This document shows, in pieces, positions 26,046-34,977 of a stretch of DNA of 64,000 bases. The notes under the pieces were generated by a model. That model did no database searches and had not been told where the DNA came from. It saw nothing but the letters and a program-made list of their open reading frames with translations. Each line of letters opens with the position of its first letter. Position 1 is the stretch's first letter. Position numbers and translations under genes: made by a program. The DNA comes from Mycolicibacterium litorale. Its GTDB lineage: Bacteria; Actinomycetota; Actinomycetes; Mycobacteriales; Mycobacteriaceae. The stretch is from contig CP019882.1 of NCBI GenBank assembly GCA_002007745.1, positions 1,302,001-1,366,000 on the forward strand. The letters run 5' to 3'.

Positions 26046-26846
26046 CTACTTCTTGAGGCCCGGGTGAGTGCGCGCCAGCAGCCCCAGCAGCAGACGCCGC
26101 GGTGTCAGGTGGTAGACCGCCGTCGCGGCCCGGTTGAGCCGGCCGGGCACCACCACCGCCCGGCCCGCGGCCAGGCCGTCGATGCCCGCCTTGGCGACAT
26201 CGTGGGCTGACACCCACAGCGGTTTGGGCAGCACGGCTTCGGCGTCCTCGATGGAGAATCCCGCGGCCTCGCCGAATCCGGTGTGCACCGGGCCCGGGCA
26301 CAGTGCGGTGACGGTGATGCCGCTCGGTTTGAGTTCCTGGCCCAGCGCGTGGGTATAGGACAGCACGAACGCCTTGGCGGCACCGTAGACGGCTTGCCCG
26401 GGCAGCGGACCGAAGGCAGCCACCGACGCCACGTTGAGCACCGCCCCGCGCCGTCTGCCGACCATGTCGCCCACGAAGCGGGTGCACAGGTCTACCACCG
26501 CGGCGACGTCGACTTCGACCACGGTCAACTCGGCACCGGGCTCGGCCGCGGCCACCGGACCCATGGTGGACAGCCCCGCGTTGTTGACCAGGATGTCGAT
26601 CTCCAGGCCCAGAGCGGCCACCCGCTCGGGCAGGGCGGCACGGTCGGCGCGCTGCGAAAGATCAGCCGGCAGAACCGAACTCGGCCCGTCAAGCTCCTCG
26701 GCGAGGGCGGTGAGCTGCTCGGCGCGGCGGGCGACGAGTACCGTGTGATGCCCGCGGGCCGAGAGCTGCCGGGCGATCTCGGCACCGATGCCCGAGGAGG
26801 CTCCGGTGATCAGCGCGGCGCGATTCGGGCCGGGGGGCGGCAGCAC
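26046..26846 (-). CDS. Short-chain dehydrogenase/reductase
   Basis: This is a 266-residue classical SDR. Seen: TGASSGIG, an Arg pair after beta-2 (VLVARRAEQL) typical of NADPH use, NNAGLST, the catalytic Ser in NVASVAAFG and YGAAK. The C-terminal region (VYHLTPRRLLLGLLARTHPG) is hydrophobic and basic, as in membrane-associated SDRs that act on lipids. GTG 26846 is set by TAGGCT (26859-26854), seven bases upstream. It is convergent with the hydrolase and divergent from the WS/DGAT-like gene. The substrate is unknown. Confidence 0.88.
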   Translation of the reverse strand: MLPPPGPNRAALITGASSGIGAEIARQLSARGHHTVLVARRAEQLTALAEELDGPSSVLPADLSQRADRAALPERVAALGLEIDILVNNAGLSTMGPVAAAEPGAELTVVEVDVAAVVDLCTRFVGDMVGRRRGAVLNVASVAAFGPLPGQAVYGAAKAFVLSYTHALGQELKPSGITVTALCPGPVHTGFGEAAGFSIEDAEAVLPKPLWVSAHDVAKAGIDGLAAGRAVVVPGRLNRAATAVYHLTPRRLLLGLLARTHPGLKK

Positions 26847-26864
26847 GTCAGCCAGCCTAGGACA

Positions 26865-28130
26865 ATGGCCGGCATGCCTGCCAGCAGAACGATGACTGCG
26901 GTTGACGCACAGATGTTGTGGAGCTCGGCCAAGATCCCCAACGACCAGTTCCTGCTGTACGCGTTCGACGGTTCACCGGCCGAACCCGACGCCGCCGTCG
27001 AGGAACTGCGCACCCGTGCCGAGGCGTGCGACGAGTTGCGGTTGCGGGTGGTCGAACAGGGCAGTTGGCGGTACCCGCGCTGGGAACGCGGCGATGTCCG
27101 CGCCGACCAGTTCGCGGTGCACCACGGCGACGGGGTGGGGTGGGGTGGCTGCCTGGACACGGTGACCCGGCTGGCGGCCGACCAACTCGAGCTGTCCCGA
27201 ATGAGTTGGCGCGCACACGTCTTCCCCCATGTCGTCGACGTCCCCGGGCTCAGTGGCATCGGTGCGGTCGTGGTGCTGCAAGTCGGCCACGCGCTCGGTG
27301 ACGGCAACCGGTCGGGCGCATTGGCCGGTGCGCTGCTGGGCCGCCCGGCGCCGGTACCGGTGCCGCCCGCGGTCCGACGTGGCGTCCTGCCCATCCGTGC
27401 GGTCGCCGCCGCCCGCGCGCACCGGGCGCTGGTGCGTGACATCGAGGCGGGACGGGTGCCGCCGCCGGCGCCGTCCTGCCCCGTCCGCAGCGTCAACCAA
27501 CGACCGCGCGGCACCCCCGTACTGCGCACCACCGTGGTGCACCGCGACCAACTCGGCGGGCCGACGGTGACGGTTGCCGCCCTGGTGGCGATCGCCGACG
27601 CGCTGGCCGGCTACCTGACCCGCCGCGGCGAGGACCCGTCGGGGCTGGGCGCCGAGGTGCCGATGGCCGGCGGCCGGAACATGCTCGCCAACAACAACTT
27701 CCGCAATGTCGGCATCGGCTTGCACCCGGACCTGGATCGCCGGCGTCGCGCCGAGGCCATCGTCACCGAACTGGCAGCCCAGCGCGCCCGCAGCCACCAC
27801 CCGGCGATGCTGACGGCGGCCGCGGCGTTCGCCGCGACGCCGGCACCGCTGTTGCGGTGGGGGGTGCAGCAGTTCGATCCCGACGTCCGCTCGCAGACCG
27901 TCACCGGCAACACGGTGGTATCCAGCGTCAACCGCGGGCCCGCCGACCTCGTCTTCGGCGGCTGCCCGGTGGTCCTCACCGCCGGCTATCCGGCACTGTC
28001 GCCGATGATGAGCCTCACCCACGGCGTGCACGGCATCGGCGACACGATCGCGATCAGCGTGCACGCCGACCCGGCCAATATCGACGTCGATGACTATCTG
28101 AGAAAACTACGGGCGGCGCTGGCTGGCTGA
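26865..28130 (+). CDS. WS/DGAT-like acyltransferase-fold protein
   Basis: This is a 421-residue protein of the condensation/WS-DGAT fold. The active-site region reads VGHALGDGNRSGALAGALLG, with a His-X3-Asp-Gly matching the family's HHxxxDG except that the first His is Gly. A second landmark is the NNNFRNVGIG strand, and the C-terminal DUF1298-like end includes LTHGVHGIGDTIAISVHADP. True WS/DGAT enzymes make wax esters and triacylglycerols. The altered first His, as in some mycobacterial relatives, may still permit catalysis. ATG 26865 is chosen; ATG 26874 is possible. Confidence 0.75.
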   Translation: MAGMPASRTMTAVDAQMLWSSAKIPNDQFLLYAFDGSPAEPDAAVEELRTRAEACDELRLRVVEQGSWRYPRWERGDVRADQFAVHHGDGVGWGGCLDTVTRLAADQLELSRMSWRAHVFPHVVDVPGLSGIGAVVVLQVGHALGDGNRSGALAGALLGRPAPVPVPPAVRRGVLPIRAVAAARAHRALVRDIEAGRVPPPAPSCPVRSVNQRPRGTPVLRTTVVHRDQLGGPTVTVAALVAIADALAGYLTRRGEDPSGLGAEVPMAGGRNMLANNNFRNVGIGLHPDLDRRRRAEAIVTELAAQRARSHHPAMLTAAAAFAATPAPLLRWGVQQFDPDVRSQTVTGNTVVSSVNRGPADLVFGGCPVVLTAGYPALSPMMSLTHGVHGIGDTIAISVHADPANIDVDDYLRKLRAALAG

Positions 28131-28169
28131 CATCCACGCGGTTGGCGTCGATCAACTAGCTTTACCGCC

Positions 28170-28685
28170 GTGACTGCCTACGATGTCGGACTGCTGATCC
28201 TGCGACTGGTGCTCGGTCTGACGATGGCCGCCCACGGCTACAACAAGTTCTTCGGCGGCGGCCGGATCAAGGGCACCGCCGGCTGGTTCGACAGCATCGG
28301 CATGAAGCCGGGCACCTTCCATGCCCGGGTGGCGGCCGGCACGGAACTCAGTGCCGGTCTGGGCCTGGCAGCTGGTTTGCTCACCCCCGTCACCGCGGCC
28401 GGGTTCGTGGCGCTGATGCTGGTCGCGGCGTGGACGGTGCACCGGCACAACGGCTTCTTCATCGTCAAGGAAGGCTGGGAGTACAACCTGGTGCTGGCGG
28501 CCGCTGCCGTGGCGGTCGCCGCGACGGGCGCCGGCCGGCTGAGCCTGGATCACGCGTTGTTCGCCGGCACCGGGTTCTACGACCTGCTGCACGGTTGGTG
28601 GGGCCTGGTGATCGCGCTGGTGCTCGGTCTCGGCGGTGGCATCGGACAGCTGGCGATCTTCTACCGTCCACCCGCCAAGCCCTGA
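28170..28685 (+). CDS. DoxX-family membrane protein
   Basis: This is a 171-residue protein with four membrane segments (about 5-25, 55-75, 80-97, 106-124 and a possible fifth near 145). The family marker is an early GLTMAAHGYNKFFGG followed by GW and a HNGFFIVKEGWEYNLVL loop. DoxX-type proteins are tied to oxidant handling in mycobacteria, where one forms a complex with superoxide dismutase; whether this member does so is unknown. GTG 28170 has a leaderless TAGCTT (28157-28162) seven bases upstream. Confidence 0.88.
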   Translation: MTAYDVGLLILRLVLGLTMAAHGYNKFFGGGRIKGTAGWFDSIGMKPGTFHARVAAGTELSAGLGLAAGLLTPVTAAGFVALMLVAAWTVHRHNGFFIVKEGWEYNLVLAAAAVAVAATGAGRLSLDHALFAGTGFYDLLHGWWGLVIALVLGLGGGIGQLAIFYRPPAKP

Positions 28686-28732
28686 TCGCCGGCGGTCCGG
28701 TCCCGCCGCGCGGGAAACCACTCCCACTGGAC

Positions 28733-28750
28733 TAGAACACGTTCTAATCT
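28733..28750. promoter_or_regulatory. KstR-like box overlapping the DUF3556 promoter
   Basis: TAGAACACGTTCTA (28733-28746) is a near-perfect palindrome and an exact match to TnnAACnnGTTnnA. Its end overlaps the -10 hexamer TAATCT (28745-28750), which sits seven bases before ATG 28758. A repressor on the box would directly block the -10 element. It is the stronger of the two such boxes in the window. Confidence 0.8.
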
Positions 28751-28757
28751 TGCCCGC

Positions 28758-30488
28758 ATGGGATTTCTGAAGCAGGAAACGCCCGTCATCGACTTCGAGA
28801 CGTGGAGCCAGGGCACGCGGGCGGAGAAGATCAAGCCGATGGCCCGGCACTGGGCCGAGGTGGGGTTCGGCACCCCGGTGGCCCTGCACCTGTTCTATGT
28901 CGTCAAGATCCTGCTCTACGTCTTCGTCGGCGCGCTGTTCGGTTTGGCCACCAAGGGCATTGGCGGGCTGGGTGACATCGGATCGTGGTGGTCGGAGCCG
29001 ATCGTCTACGAGAAGGCCGTGCTGTACACGATGCTCTTCGAGGTCGTCGGCCTCGGCTGCGGGTTCGGCCCGCTGAACAACCGGTTCTGGCCGCCGATGG
29101 GCTCGATCCTGTACTGGTTGCGGCCCAACACGATCCGGCTGCCACCTTGGCCCAATCTGGTTCCGTTGACCAAGGGCGACAGTCGCGGGCCGGTGGACGT
29201 GCTGCTCTATGCGGCGCTCATCGTGATGATCCTGGTGGCCCTGTTCTCCGACGGCACCGGACCGATCCCGGAACTCGGTACCACGGTGGGCCTGCTGCCG
29301 ACCTGGCAGATCGCCACCGTCGTCGCGTTGCTGGCACTGGCCGGCCTGCGCGACAAGGTGATCTTCTTGGCCGCCCGCGGCGAGGTGTACGGCGCGTTCG
29401 CGGTGGCTTTCCTGTTCAGCGGTGTCGACATCATCCTGGCCGCCAAGCTGGTGTGCATGGCGATCTGGATCGGTGCCGCGATCTCCAAGCTGACCCGGCA
29501 CTTCCCGTTCGTCATCTCCACGATGATGTCCAACAGCCCGGTGGTGCGGCCGCGCTTCCTCAAGCGGATGTTCTTCAAGAGGTTTCCCGACGACCTGCGG
29601 CCCGGCCCGATGTCGCACGTCCTGGCCCACATCAGCACGGCCATCGAGATGCTGATCCCGTTGGCGCTGTTCTTCTCTCACGGTGGTTGGCCGACCACGA
29701 TCGCGGCCGTCGTGATGGTGTGTTTCCACCTGGGCATCCTGTCGGCCATCCCGATGGGCGTGCCGCTGGAGTGGAACGTCTTCATGATCTTCTCGGTGCT
29801 GTCGTTGTTCGTCGCGCACGCGCAGATCGGGATCACCGACATCACCACACCGTGGCCGATCCTGCTGTTCCTGGCGCTGGCCACCACGGTCTTCCTCGGA
29901 AACGCCGCGCCGCGCAAGGTGTCCTTCCTGCCGGGCATGCGCTACTACGCCGGCAACTGGGACACCACGCTGTGGTGTGTGAAGCCATCGGCGGAGGCCA
30001 AGATCGAGCAGAACCTGGTGACGATCGCGAACATGCCGGCGGCTCAGCTGGAGAAGTTCTACGGCAGCAAGGAAGCCGCGCAGATCCCGCTCTACATGGG
30101 ATATGCCTTCCGCGCCTTCAACACTCACGGCAAGGCACTGTTCACGCTGGCACACCGGGCGATGGCCGGTGAGAACGAAGACGCGTACTCCATCACCGAC
30201 GGCGAGCGCATCTGCAGCATGGCGATCGGCTGGAACTTCGGCGACGGGCATATGCACAACGAACAGCTCATCGCCGCGATGCAGAAGCGCTGCGGCTTCG
30301 AGCCGGGCGAGGTTCGCGTGGTGCTGCTCGACGGCCAGCCGCTGCACCGCCAGCGCCAGGAGTACCGGCTGGTGGACGCGGCGACCGGCCAGTTCGAGAC
30401 GGGCTATGTCAACGTCGCCGACATGGTCGATCGTCAGCCCTGGGACGACACCCTGCCAGTCCATGTGACCAGCGGGAAAGCCGACTAA
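28758..30488 (+). CDS. DUF3556 membrane protein
   Basis: This is a 576-residue protein with about ten membrane segments between residues 40 and 400, then a soluble C-terminal domain of about 170 residues. It matches the actinobacterial DUF3556 family, which has no known biochemical function. Seen: FETWSQGTRAEKIKPMARHW at the start, conserved NNRFWPPMGSILYWLRP and a HFPFVISTMMSNSP loop. The leaderless start and KstR-like box suggest expression on sterols. A thiolase and enoyl-CoA hydratase follow on the same strand, so a role in uptake or processing of a lipid-derived acid is plausible (inference). Confidence 0.8.
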   Translation: MGFLKQETPVIDFETWSQGTRAEKIKPMARHWAEVGFGTPVALHLFYVVKILLYVFVGALFGLATKGIGGLGDIGSWWSEPIVYEKAVLYTMLFEVVGLGCGFGPLNNRFWPPMGSILYWLRPNTIRLPPWPNLVPLTKGDSRGPVDVLLYAALIVMILVALFSDGTGPIPELGTTVGLLPTWQIATVVALLALAGLRDKVIFLAARGEVYGAFAVAFLFSGVDIILAAKLVCMAIWIGAAISKLTRHFPFVISTMMSNSPVVRPRFLKRMFFKRFPDDLRPGPMSHVLAHISTAIEMLIPLALFFSHGGWPTTIAAVVMVCFHLGILSAIPMGVPLEWNVFMIFSVLSLFVAHAQIGITDITTPWPILLFLALATTVFLGNAAPRKVSFLPGMRYYAGNWDTTLWCVKPSAEAKIEQNLVTIANMPAAQLEKFYGSKEAAQIPLYMGYAFRAFNTHGKALFTLAHRAMAGENEDAYSITDGERICSMAIGWNFGDGHMHNEQLIAAMQKRCGFEPGEVRVVLLDGQPLHRQRQEYRLVDAATGQFETGYVNVADMVDRQPWDDTLPVHVTSGKAD

Positions 30489-30504
30489 CCGAACGGTTGG
30501 TTGG

Positions 30505-30518
30505 CCCCGCTCGCGGGG
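30505..30518. terminator. Short GC hairpin between DUF3556 gene and thiolase
   Basis: CCCCGC-TC-GCGGGG follows the DUF3556 stop by 17 bases. It has no U-run, so it may only weaken read-through into the thiolase gene or stabilise the upstream message. A smaller repeat, AACCG-AA-CGGTT, lies at 30488-30499. Confidence 0.3.
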
Positions 30519-30576
30519 TGCCGGGCGGCGCGTGTTATTAATCGAAGACCCATTCATCTGTGTAAGGAGAAGCTCG

Positions 30577-31722
30577 ATGGCTGAAGCGGTCATTGTCGAG
30601 GCGGTACGGTCACCAGTCGGCAAGCGCAACGGCGGACTGTCCGGCGTGCACCCAGCCGAGCTGTCCGCGCAGGTGCTGGGCGGCCTGGCCGAGCGCGCCG
30701 GGATCGATCCGGAGATCGTCGACGACGTCATCTGGGGTTGTGTCATGCAGGCCGGTGAGCAGGCCCTCGACATCGCCCGCACCGCGGTGCTGACCGCAGG
30801 CTGGCCCGAGACGGTGCCCGGTGTGACCGTGGACCGGCAGTGCGGCTCCAGCCAGCAGTCGGTGCACTTCGCCGCCGCCGGTGTGGTGGCCGGCCACTAC
30901 GACGTCGTCGTCGCCGGCGGCGTCGAGTCGATGTCACGCACCCCGATGGGTGCCTCGCTGGCCAATGGCGGCAACCCCTACTCGGCCGGCTTCAAGGGCC
31001 GCTACGACCGCACCCCAAACCAGGGCATCGGCGCAGAGATGATGGCCGCCAAGTGGGGCCTCAGCCGCACCGACCTGGACCAGTTCTCCCTCAACTCCCA
31101 CGAGAAGGCTGCTGCCGCACAGGATTCCGGCGCCTTCGACGATCAGATCGTGGGCATCAAGGACGCTGAAGGTAACGTCATCCTCAAGGACGAGGGCATC
31201 CGTCGCGGCACCACCCTGGAGAAGATGGGCCAGCTCAAGCCCGCGTTCTCCGAGGACGGCGTGATTCACGCGGGCAACTCCTCGCAGATCTCCGACGGCT
31301 CGGCCGCCCTGCTGTTCATGTCCGCGGAGAAGGCGAAGTCGCTGGGGCTGAAGCCCATTGCTCGGGTGCACACCGCCACGCTGGCCGGTGCCGACCCGGT
31401 GATGATGCTCAGCGCCCCGATCCCGGCCACCCAGAAGGCACTGCAGCGCTCCGGCCTCAGTGTCGACGAGATCGGCGCCTTCGAGGTCAACGAGGCGTTC
31501 GCGCCGGTGCCGATGGCCTGGCTCAAGGAGATCGGTGCCGACGAGAAGAAGCTCAACCCCAACGGCGGCGCCATCGCCCTGGGGCATCCGCTCGGTGGTT
31601 CCGGCGCGCGGATCATGACCACGCTGCTTTACCACATGCGCGACAACGGCATTCGCTACGGTCTGCAGACGATGTGCGAGGGCGGCGGCCAGGCCAACGC
31701 CACCATCCTCGAGCTGCTCTAG
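30577..31722 (+). CDS. Acetyl-CoA acetyltransferase / thiolase
   Basis: This is a 381-residue thiolase. The acylated cysteine is C89 in DRQCGSSQQ, and the C-terminal motifs NEAFAPV, GGAIALGHPLGGSGARI and MCEGGGQANA supply the catalytic His and second Cys. It would cleave a 3-ketoacyl-CoA, or condense two acyl-CoAs, in the cytoplasm. AAGGAG lies seven bases before ATG 30577. The enoyl-CoA hydratase follows two bases later. Association with a KstR-like box suggests sterol side-chain or ring degradation, but it could equally serve general beta-oxidation; it is not clearly FadA5 or FadA6 by sequence. Confidence 0.92.
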   Translation: MAEAVIVEAVRSPVGKRNGGLSGVHPAELSAQVLGGLAERAGIDPEIVDDVIWGCVMQAGEQALDIARTAVLTAGWPETVPGVTVDRQCGSSQQSVHFAAAGVVAGHYDVVVAGGVESMSRTPMGASLANGGNPYSAGFKGRYDRTPNQGIGAEMMAAKWGLSRTDLDQFSLNSHEKAAAAQDSGAFDDQIVGIKDAEGNVILKDEGIRRGTTLEKMGQLKPAFSEDGVIHAGNSSQISDGSAALLFMSAEKAKSLGLKPIARVHTATLAGADPVMMLSAPIPATQKALQRSGLSVDEIGAFEVNEAFAPVPMAWLKEIGADEKKLNPNGGAIALGHPLGGSGARIMTTLLYHMRDNGIRYGLQTMCEGGGQANATILELL

Positions 31723-31724
31723 CG

Positions 31725-32522
31725 GTGGCTGACCTCGAAGCCCCCGCCGCTCTCTACGAGCGGCGGGGCAACGTCGCGCTGATCACCATCAACCGCCCCG
31801 AGGCGCGCAACGCCGTCAACGGCGCGGTGAGCACCGCAGTCGGTGACGCATTGCAGCAGGCCCAGGACGACACCGAGGTCTGGGCGGTGGTGATCACCGG
31901 TGCCGGTGACAAGTCGTTCTGCGCCGGGGCTGACCTGAAGGCGATCTCGCGGCGGGAGAACCTGTTTCACCCGCAGCACCCGGAGTGGGGCTTCGCCGGG
32001 TACGTCCGTCATTTCATCGACAAGCCGACCATCGCCGCGGTGAACGGCACCGCGTTCGGCGGCGGTACCGAGCTGGCGCTGGCCAGTGATCTCGTGGTCG
32101 CCCAGCAGAGCGCGAAGTTCGGGCTGCCCGAGGTCAAGCGCGGACTGGTGGCCGCCGCAGGCGGGGTGTTCCGCATCGTCGACCAGCTGCCGCGCAAGGT
32201 TGCCATGCAGCTGCTGTTCACCGGCGAACCGATCGCCGCCGACGAGGCACTGCGATGGGGACTGATCAACGACGTGGTTCCCGACGGCACCGTGGTCGAC
32301 GCCGCGCTGGCCCTGGCTCAGCGGATCACCGTGAACGCACCGCTGGCCGTGCAGGCCAGCAAGCGGGTTGCGGCGGGCGTCGACGACGGCGTGATCACCG
32401 CCGACGAAGCCGGCTGGACCCGCACCATGCGCGAGATCGGCCCGCTGATGAAGTCCGAAGACGCCAAAGAGGGTCCGTTGGCGTTCGCCGAGAAGCGCGA
32501 GCCGATCTGGAAGGCGCGCTAG
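31725..32522 (+). CDS. Enoyl-CoA hydratase/isomerase (crotonase family)
   Basis: This is a 265-residue crotonase-fold enzyme. The oxyanion-hole strand SFCAGADLKAI and the GTAFGGGTELALASDLVVA helix are present, with the acidic residues of the active site in the expected region (EVKRGLVAAAGG). One glutamate of the classic hydratase pair is present; the other position differs, so it might act as an isomerase or hydrolase (uncertain). GTG 31725 is two bases after the thiolase stop, giving one transcription unit. It should act on a CoA ester from the same pathway as the thiolase. Confidence 0.9.
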   Translation: MADLEAPAALYERRGNVALITINRPEARNAVNGAVSTAVGDALQQAQDDTEVWAVVITGAGDKSFCAGADLKAISRRENLFHPQHPEWGFAGYVRHFIDKPTIAAVNGTAFGGGTELALASDLVVAQQSAKFGLPEVKRGLVAAAGGVFRIVDQLPRKVAMQLLFTGEPIAADEALRWGLINDVVPDGTVVDAALALAQRITVNAPLAVQASKRVAAGVDDGVITADEAGWTRTMREIGPLMKSEDAKEGPLAFAEKREPIWKAR

Positions 32523-33394
32523 CCGGTTCGGATCGCAGCCGCCACTGCGGTGGCAGCCTCGGTCTGGGGGAAGTGGCCGACACCGTCGAGTGCGGTGATC
32601 GTCGCGGCGGGCAACAGGCGGCTCGCCGCGTCCAGAACATGCCGGCCCGACACCGGATCGGCGAGGCCCCAGACCAAGTCGAGCGGTCCGTCCCAGGCCG
32701 CCAGTGCGGCTTCCCACCGGGCGTGGTGCCGTTCACGTTCGGTGTTGTAGCGGATCAGCCGGTGCGCCAGCTTGTGGCCGTCGTGCAGGGAGATGCCGCG
32801 CCATAGTTCGCCGAACTCACCGTCGGTCAGCTTGCTGTCGCCCCATACCGCCGCCAGGCCCGATCGCAGTGTCGCGGCCGTGATCCGGCGGGAGATGAGT
32901 GGTCCGAGGATCGGGGTGTTGAGCATCTTCTGCAGCCGGGTGGGCCGATACGCACGGTAGACGATGCCGCAGTTGAGAATGGTCAGCCGGTCGATGCCGA
33001 ACGGCAGGTGGCCGGCGCGCCGGCGGTCGGCGAGCTCCTGGCCGACGATGCCGCCGTAATCGTGGGCGACCAGATGAACCGATGTCAGACCCAGTTGCGC
33101 GACGAGATCCTCGACGGTATCGGCGGATTCGGCGACCGAGTAGTCGTAGCGGGCAGGCTTGTCGGAGGCCCCGTAGCCCAGGAAGTCGAGCGTGAGGACA
33201 TCGTGGTCGCGGGCCAGGTCGGTGGCGACTGCCGCGTAGTCATAGGACCAGGTCGGAAAGCCGTGCAGCAGGAGAATCGCTGGGCCGCCGCCGCGCCGCC
33301 GGAACGCGATGTGGTGACCGCGCCGGCTAATCAGGTACTCGCACTGGGCAATCCATTCATCGGCCGTCGGAAGCTGGGCGATGCCTCGATCCAC
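32519..33394 (-). CDS. Alpha/beta hydrolase, dehalogenase/epoxide-hydrolase-like
   Basis: This is a 291-residue alpha/beta hydrolase. Seen: LLHGFPTWSYDY (HGXP oxyanion motif), LVAHDYGG with Asp as nucleophile, and a catalytic His in DGVGHFPQTEAA. This pattern fits haloalkane dehalogenases and epoxide hydrolases. GTG 33394 is chosen over the upstream in-frame ATG 33442 because GGAGG lies about seven bases before it. It is divergent from a TetR gene, and the spacer holds an imperfect operator, so the regulator probably controls it. It converges on the hydratase gene with a 4-bp overlap. Confidence 0.85.
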   Translation of the reverse strand: MDRGIAQLPTADEWIAQCEYLISRRGHHIAFRRRGGGPAILLLHGFPTWSYDYAAVATDLARDHDVLTLDFLGYGASDKPARYDYSVAESADTVEDLVAQLGLTSVHLVAHDYGGIVGQELADRRRAGHLPFGIDRLTILNCGIVYRAYRPTRLQKMLNTPILGPLISRRITAATLRSGLAAVWGDSKLTDGEFGELWRGISLHDGHKLAHRLIRYNTERERHHARWEAALAAWDGPLDLVWGLADPVSGRHVLDAASRLLPAATITALDGVGHFPQTEAATAVAAAIRTG

Positions 33395-33406
33395 CGGAGG
33401 ACCTCC

Positions 33407-33440
33407 GATACAATTCCAAATTCGAATACAGTTGTGTATC
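33407..33440. promoter_or_regulatory. Candidate TetR operator between hydrolase and regulator
   Basis: The 96-bp divergent spacer contains GATACAATTC (33407-33416) and GTTGTGTATC (33431-33440), an imperfect inverted repeat with GATACA/TGTATC arms, and a central TTCGAA (33421-33426). The two GATACA-like elements are 28 bp apart, so it could be two half-sites or two overlapping operators. It is the only structured element in the spacer. Confidence 0.45.
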
Positions 33441-33490
33441 ACAATGCAGAGGTGTCAGGCTGGTGTCAAGTGGTGGAGCGGAGGGTGGCG

Positions 33491-34105
33491 ATGGCACGGC
33501 TGTCTCGGGCCGAACAACGGGAGCAGACCCGCGCACGGTTGATCGAGGCGGCCGGGAAAGTGTTCTGCCGCATGGGTTTCGAAGCCGCCCCCATCGACGT
33601 CATCGCCGAGGAGGCGGGATTCTCCCGCGGCGCGTTCTACTCCAACTTCGAGTCCAAGGACGAACTGTTCGTCGCCCTGTTCGGGGGGCACCTCGACGCC
33701 GAGATCGACACGTTGGCCCGGTCCCTGGAGCGGATCACGACCGCCGATGACCTCGCCCCGGCCATCGAACACCGGTACCGCGTGCTGGGCGAGGACAGCA
33801 GCTGGTGTCTGTTGACCACCGAATTCCAGCTCTACACCATGCGCGGCGGCAAGATGGCCGAGCAGTTCGCGACCGTCTACGAGTCCTACCGGCAACGCCT
33901 TGGCGAGCTGATCGCCACCCATTTCGACCGGCTGGGAATCACCACCGCGCTGACCCCCTACGAGTTCGGCGTCGCCGAACTCGCGCTGTCCCACGGCCTG
34001 GCGCTCCAGCGGGCCGCCAACACCTCCCTGGCCGCGACGCTACCGGCCCGGGCGCTGGCCACCTTCGTCCGCGGCGCGCTGGCCGGCAACGGCGACGCGA
34101 ACTAG
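33491..34105 (+). CDS. TetR-family transcriptional regulator
   Basis: This is a 204-residue TetR regulator. The helix-turn-helix is in residues 8-54: RARLIEAAGKVFCRMGFEA, then VIAEEAGFSRGAFYSNFESK, the usual recognition helix. The ligand domain (about 60-200) is divergent. GGAGGG lies five bases before ATG 33491; GTG 33473 is a possible longer start. It is divergent from an alpha/beta hydrolase, and an operator-like repeat lies between them, so local regulation is likely. The ligand is unknown. It converges on the fasciclin gene with a 4-bp overlap. Confidence 0.9.
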   Translation: MARLSRAEQREQTRARLIEAAGKVFCRMGFEAAPIDVIAEEAGFSRGAFYSNFESKDELFVALFGGHLDAEIDTLARSLERITTADDLAPAIEHRYRVLGEDSSWCLLTTEFQLYTMRGGKMAEQFATVYESYRQRLGELIATHFDRLGITTALTPYEFGVAELALSHGLALQRAANTSLAATLPARALATFVRGALAGNGDAN

Positions 34106-34848
34106 CTCGACACCTTGGTAGTGCTCGGGGCCTCGGCGGCGCTCGGGCCGGCCGGTGCCGAGGTCGGTGTCGTCGAGGTGGTCTCAGAGGTCGACGTGGT
34201 CGAGGTTTCCGACACCGAATTGGGCTCCGGCGCGTCGGCTGGGCTCAGCACGGTATCGATCATGTAGATGTAGGCGTCTTTGGCGGTATAGCCGCACACC
34301 AGTTTCACGGTGTCGTTGACCTTGATGTCGCCGCCCTTGCCGGAAACGTCGATCGGCTTGCCTTGCTGCGTCGGCATCTTGCCATGCAGGTCGTCGGGGG
34401 TGAGGTAGCCGAGCACCATGTGGTAGTAGAGCGTCGACGTCAACAACGCCGGATCGTTCTTGAGCTGCGCCAGGGTCGCCTCATCGAGTTTGGCGAACGC
34501 GTCGTTGGTCGGCGCGAAGACGACATACGGACCGCCGTCGAGCACGCTGACAATGTTGACGGCGGGGTTCATCCCGCCCGAGATCGCCGCGCTGAAGGTG
34601 CTCAGGTCCGGATTGGCAGCGATGGCGGCCGAGGCGACCTGGGTTCCCATGCTGGCGAACGAACCCGCACCGGTCGGGATCCGGTTCTTGTACGCGTCAC
34701 ATCCGGGGCCCTGCGGATCGGGCAGCTTGGTCAAGCTCGGTGTGGGAGTCGGCGTCGGATCGGCATAGGCCTGGACGGCCGTCGGGATCGCGACGGCGAT
34801 CGCAACGAGGGACGCGGCAAGGCCCAGGGACTTGGTACGAGTGCTCAC
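34102..34848 (-). CDS. Secreted fasciclin-domain protein (MPT70/MPB83-like)
   Basis: This is a 248-residue exported protein. A signal peptide (VSTRTKSLGLAASLVAIAVA, cut after about AYA) is followed by a Pro/Thr linker and one fasciclin (FAS1) domain, with its H1 motif VVFAPTNDAFAKLDE and H2-like LYYHMVLG. A Ser/Thr/Glu-rich tail closes the chain. MPT70 and MPT83 of M. tuberculosis share this domain. There is no lipobox, so it is likely secreted or loosely wall-bound. GTG 34848 is four bases from an AAGGAG site. Role in adhesion is inferred from the fold only. Confidence 0.85.
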   Translation of the reverse strand: MSTRTKSLGLAASLVAIAVAIPTAVQAYADPTPTPTPSLTKLPDPQGPGCDAYKNRIPTGAGSFASMGTQVASAAIAANPDLSTFSAAISGGMNPAVNIVSVLDGGPYVVFAPTNDAFAKLDEATLAQLKNDPALLTSTLYYHMVLGYLTPDDLHGKMPTQQGKPIDVSGKGGDIKVNDTVKLVCGYTAKDAYIYMIDTVLSPADAPEPNSVSETSTTSTSETTSTTPTSAPAGPSAAEAPSTTKVSS

Positions 34849-34977
34849 TACGGCTCCTTGAGGCTCCTTGAGTCTTCTCATGAGTCGGCAGGTCGCGGGT
34901 TCCCCGGCCACCGCGACGCCGGACGAATCGTACGTGGGGCAACGGCCAGGGCTCAAAACGAGACCGAAAACCCCTGT

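Noticed and set aside
28152-30782. An 876-codon open frame on the minus strand
   Set aside because: It lies opposite DoxX and DUF3556, whose frames have clear homology and start signals. Its translation is low-complexity His/Arg/Gln/Glu-rich, typical of an antisense shadow in GC-rich DNA.
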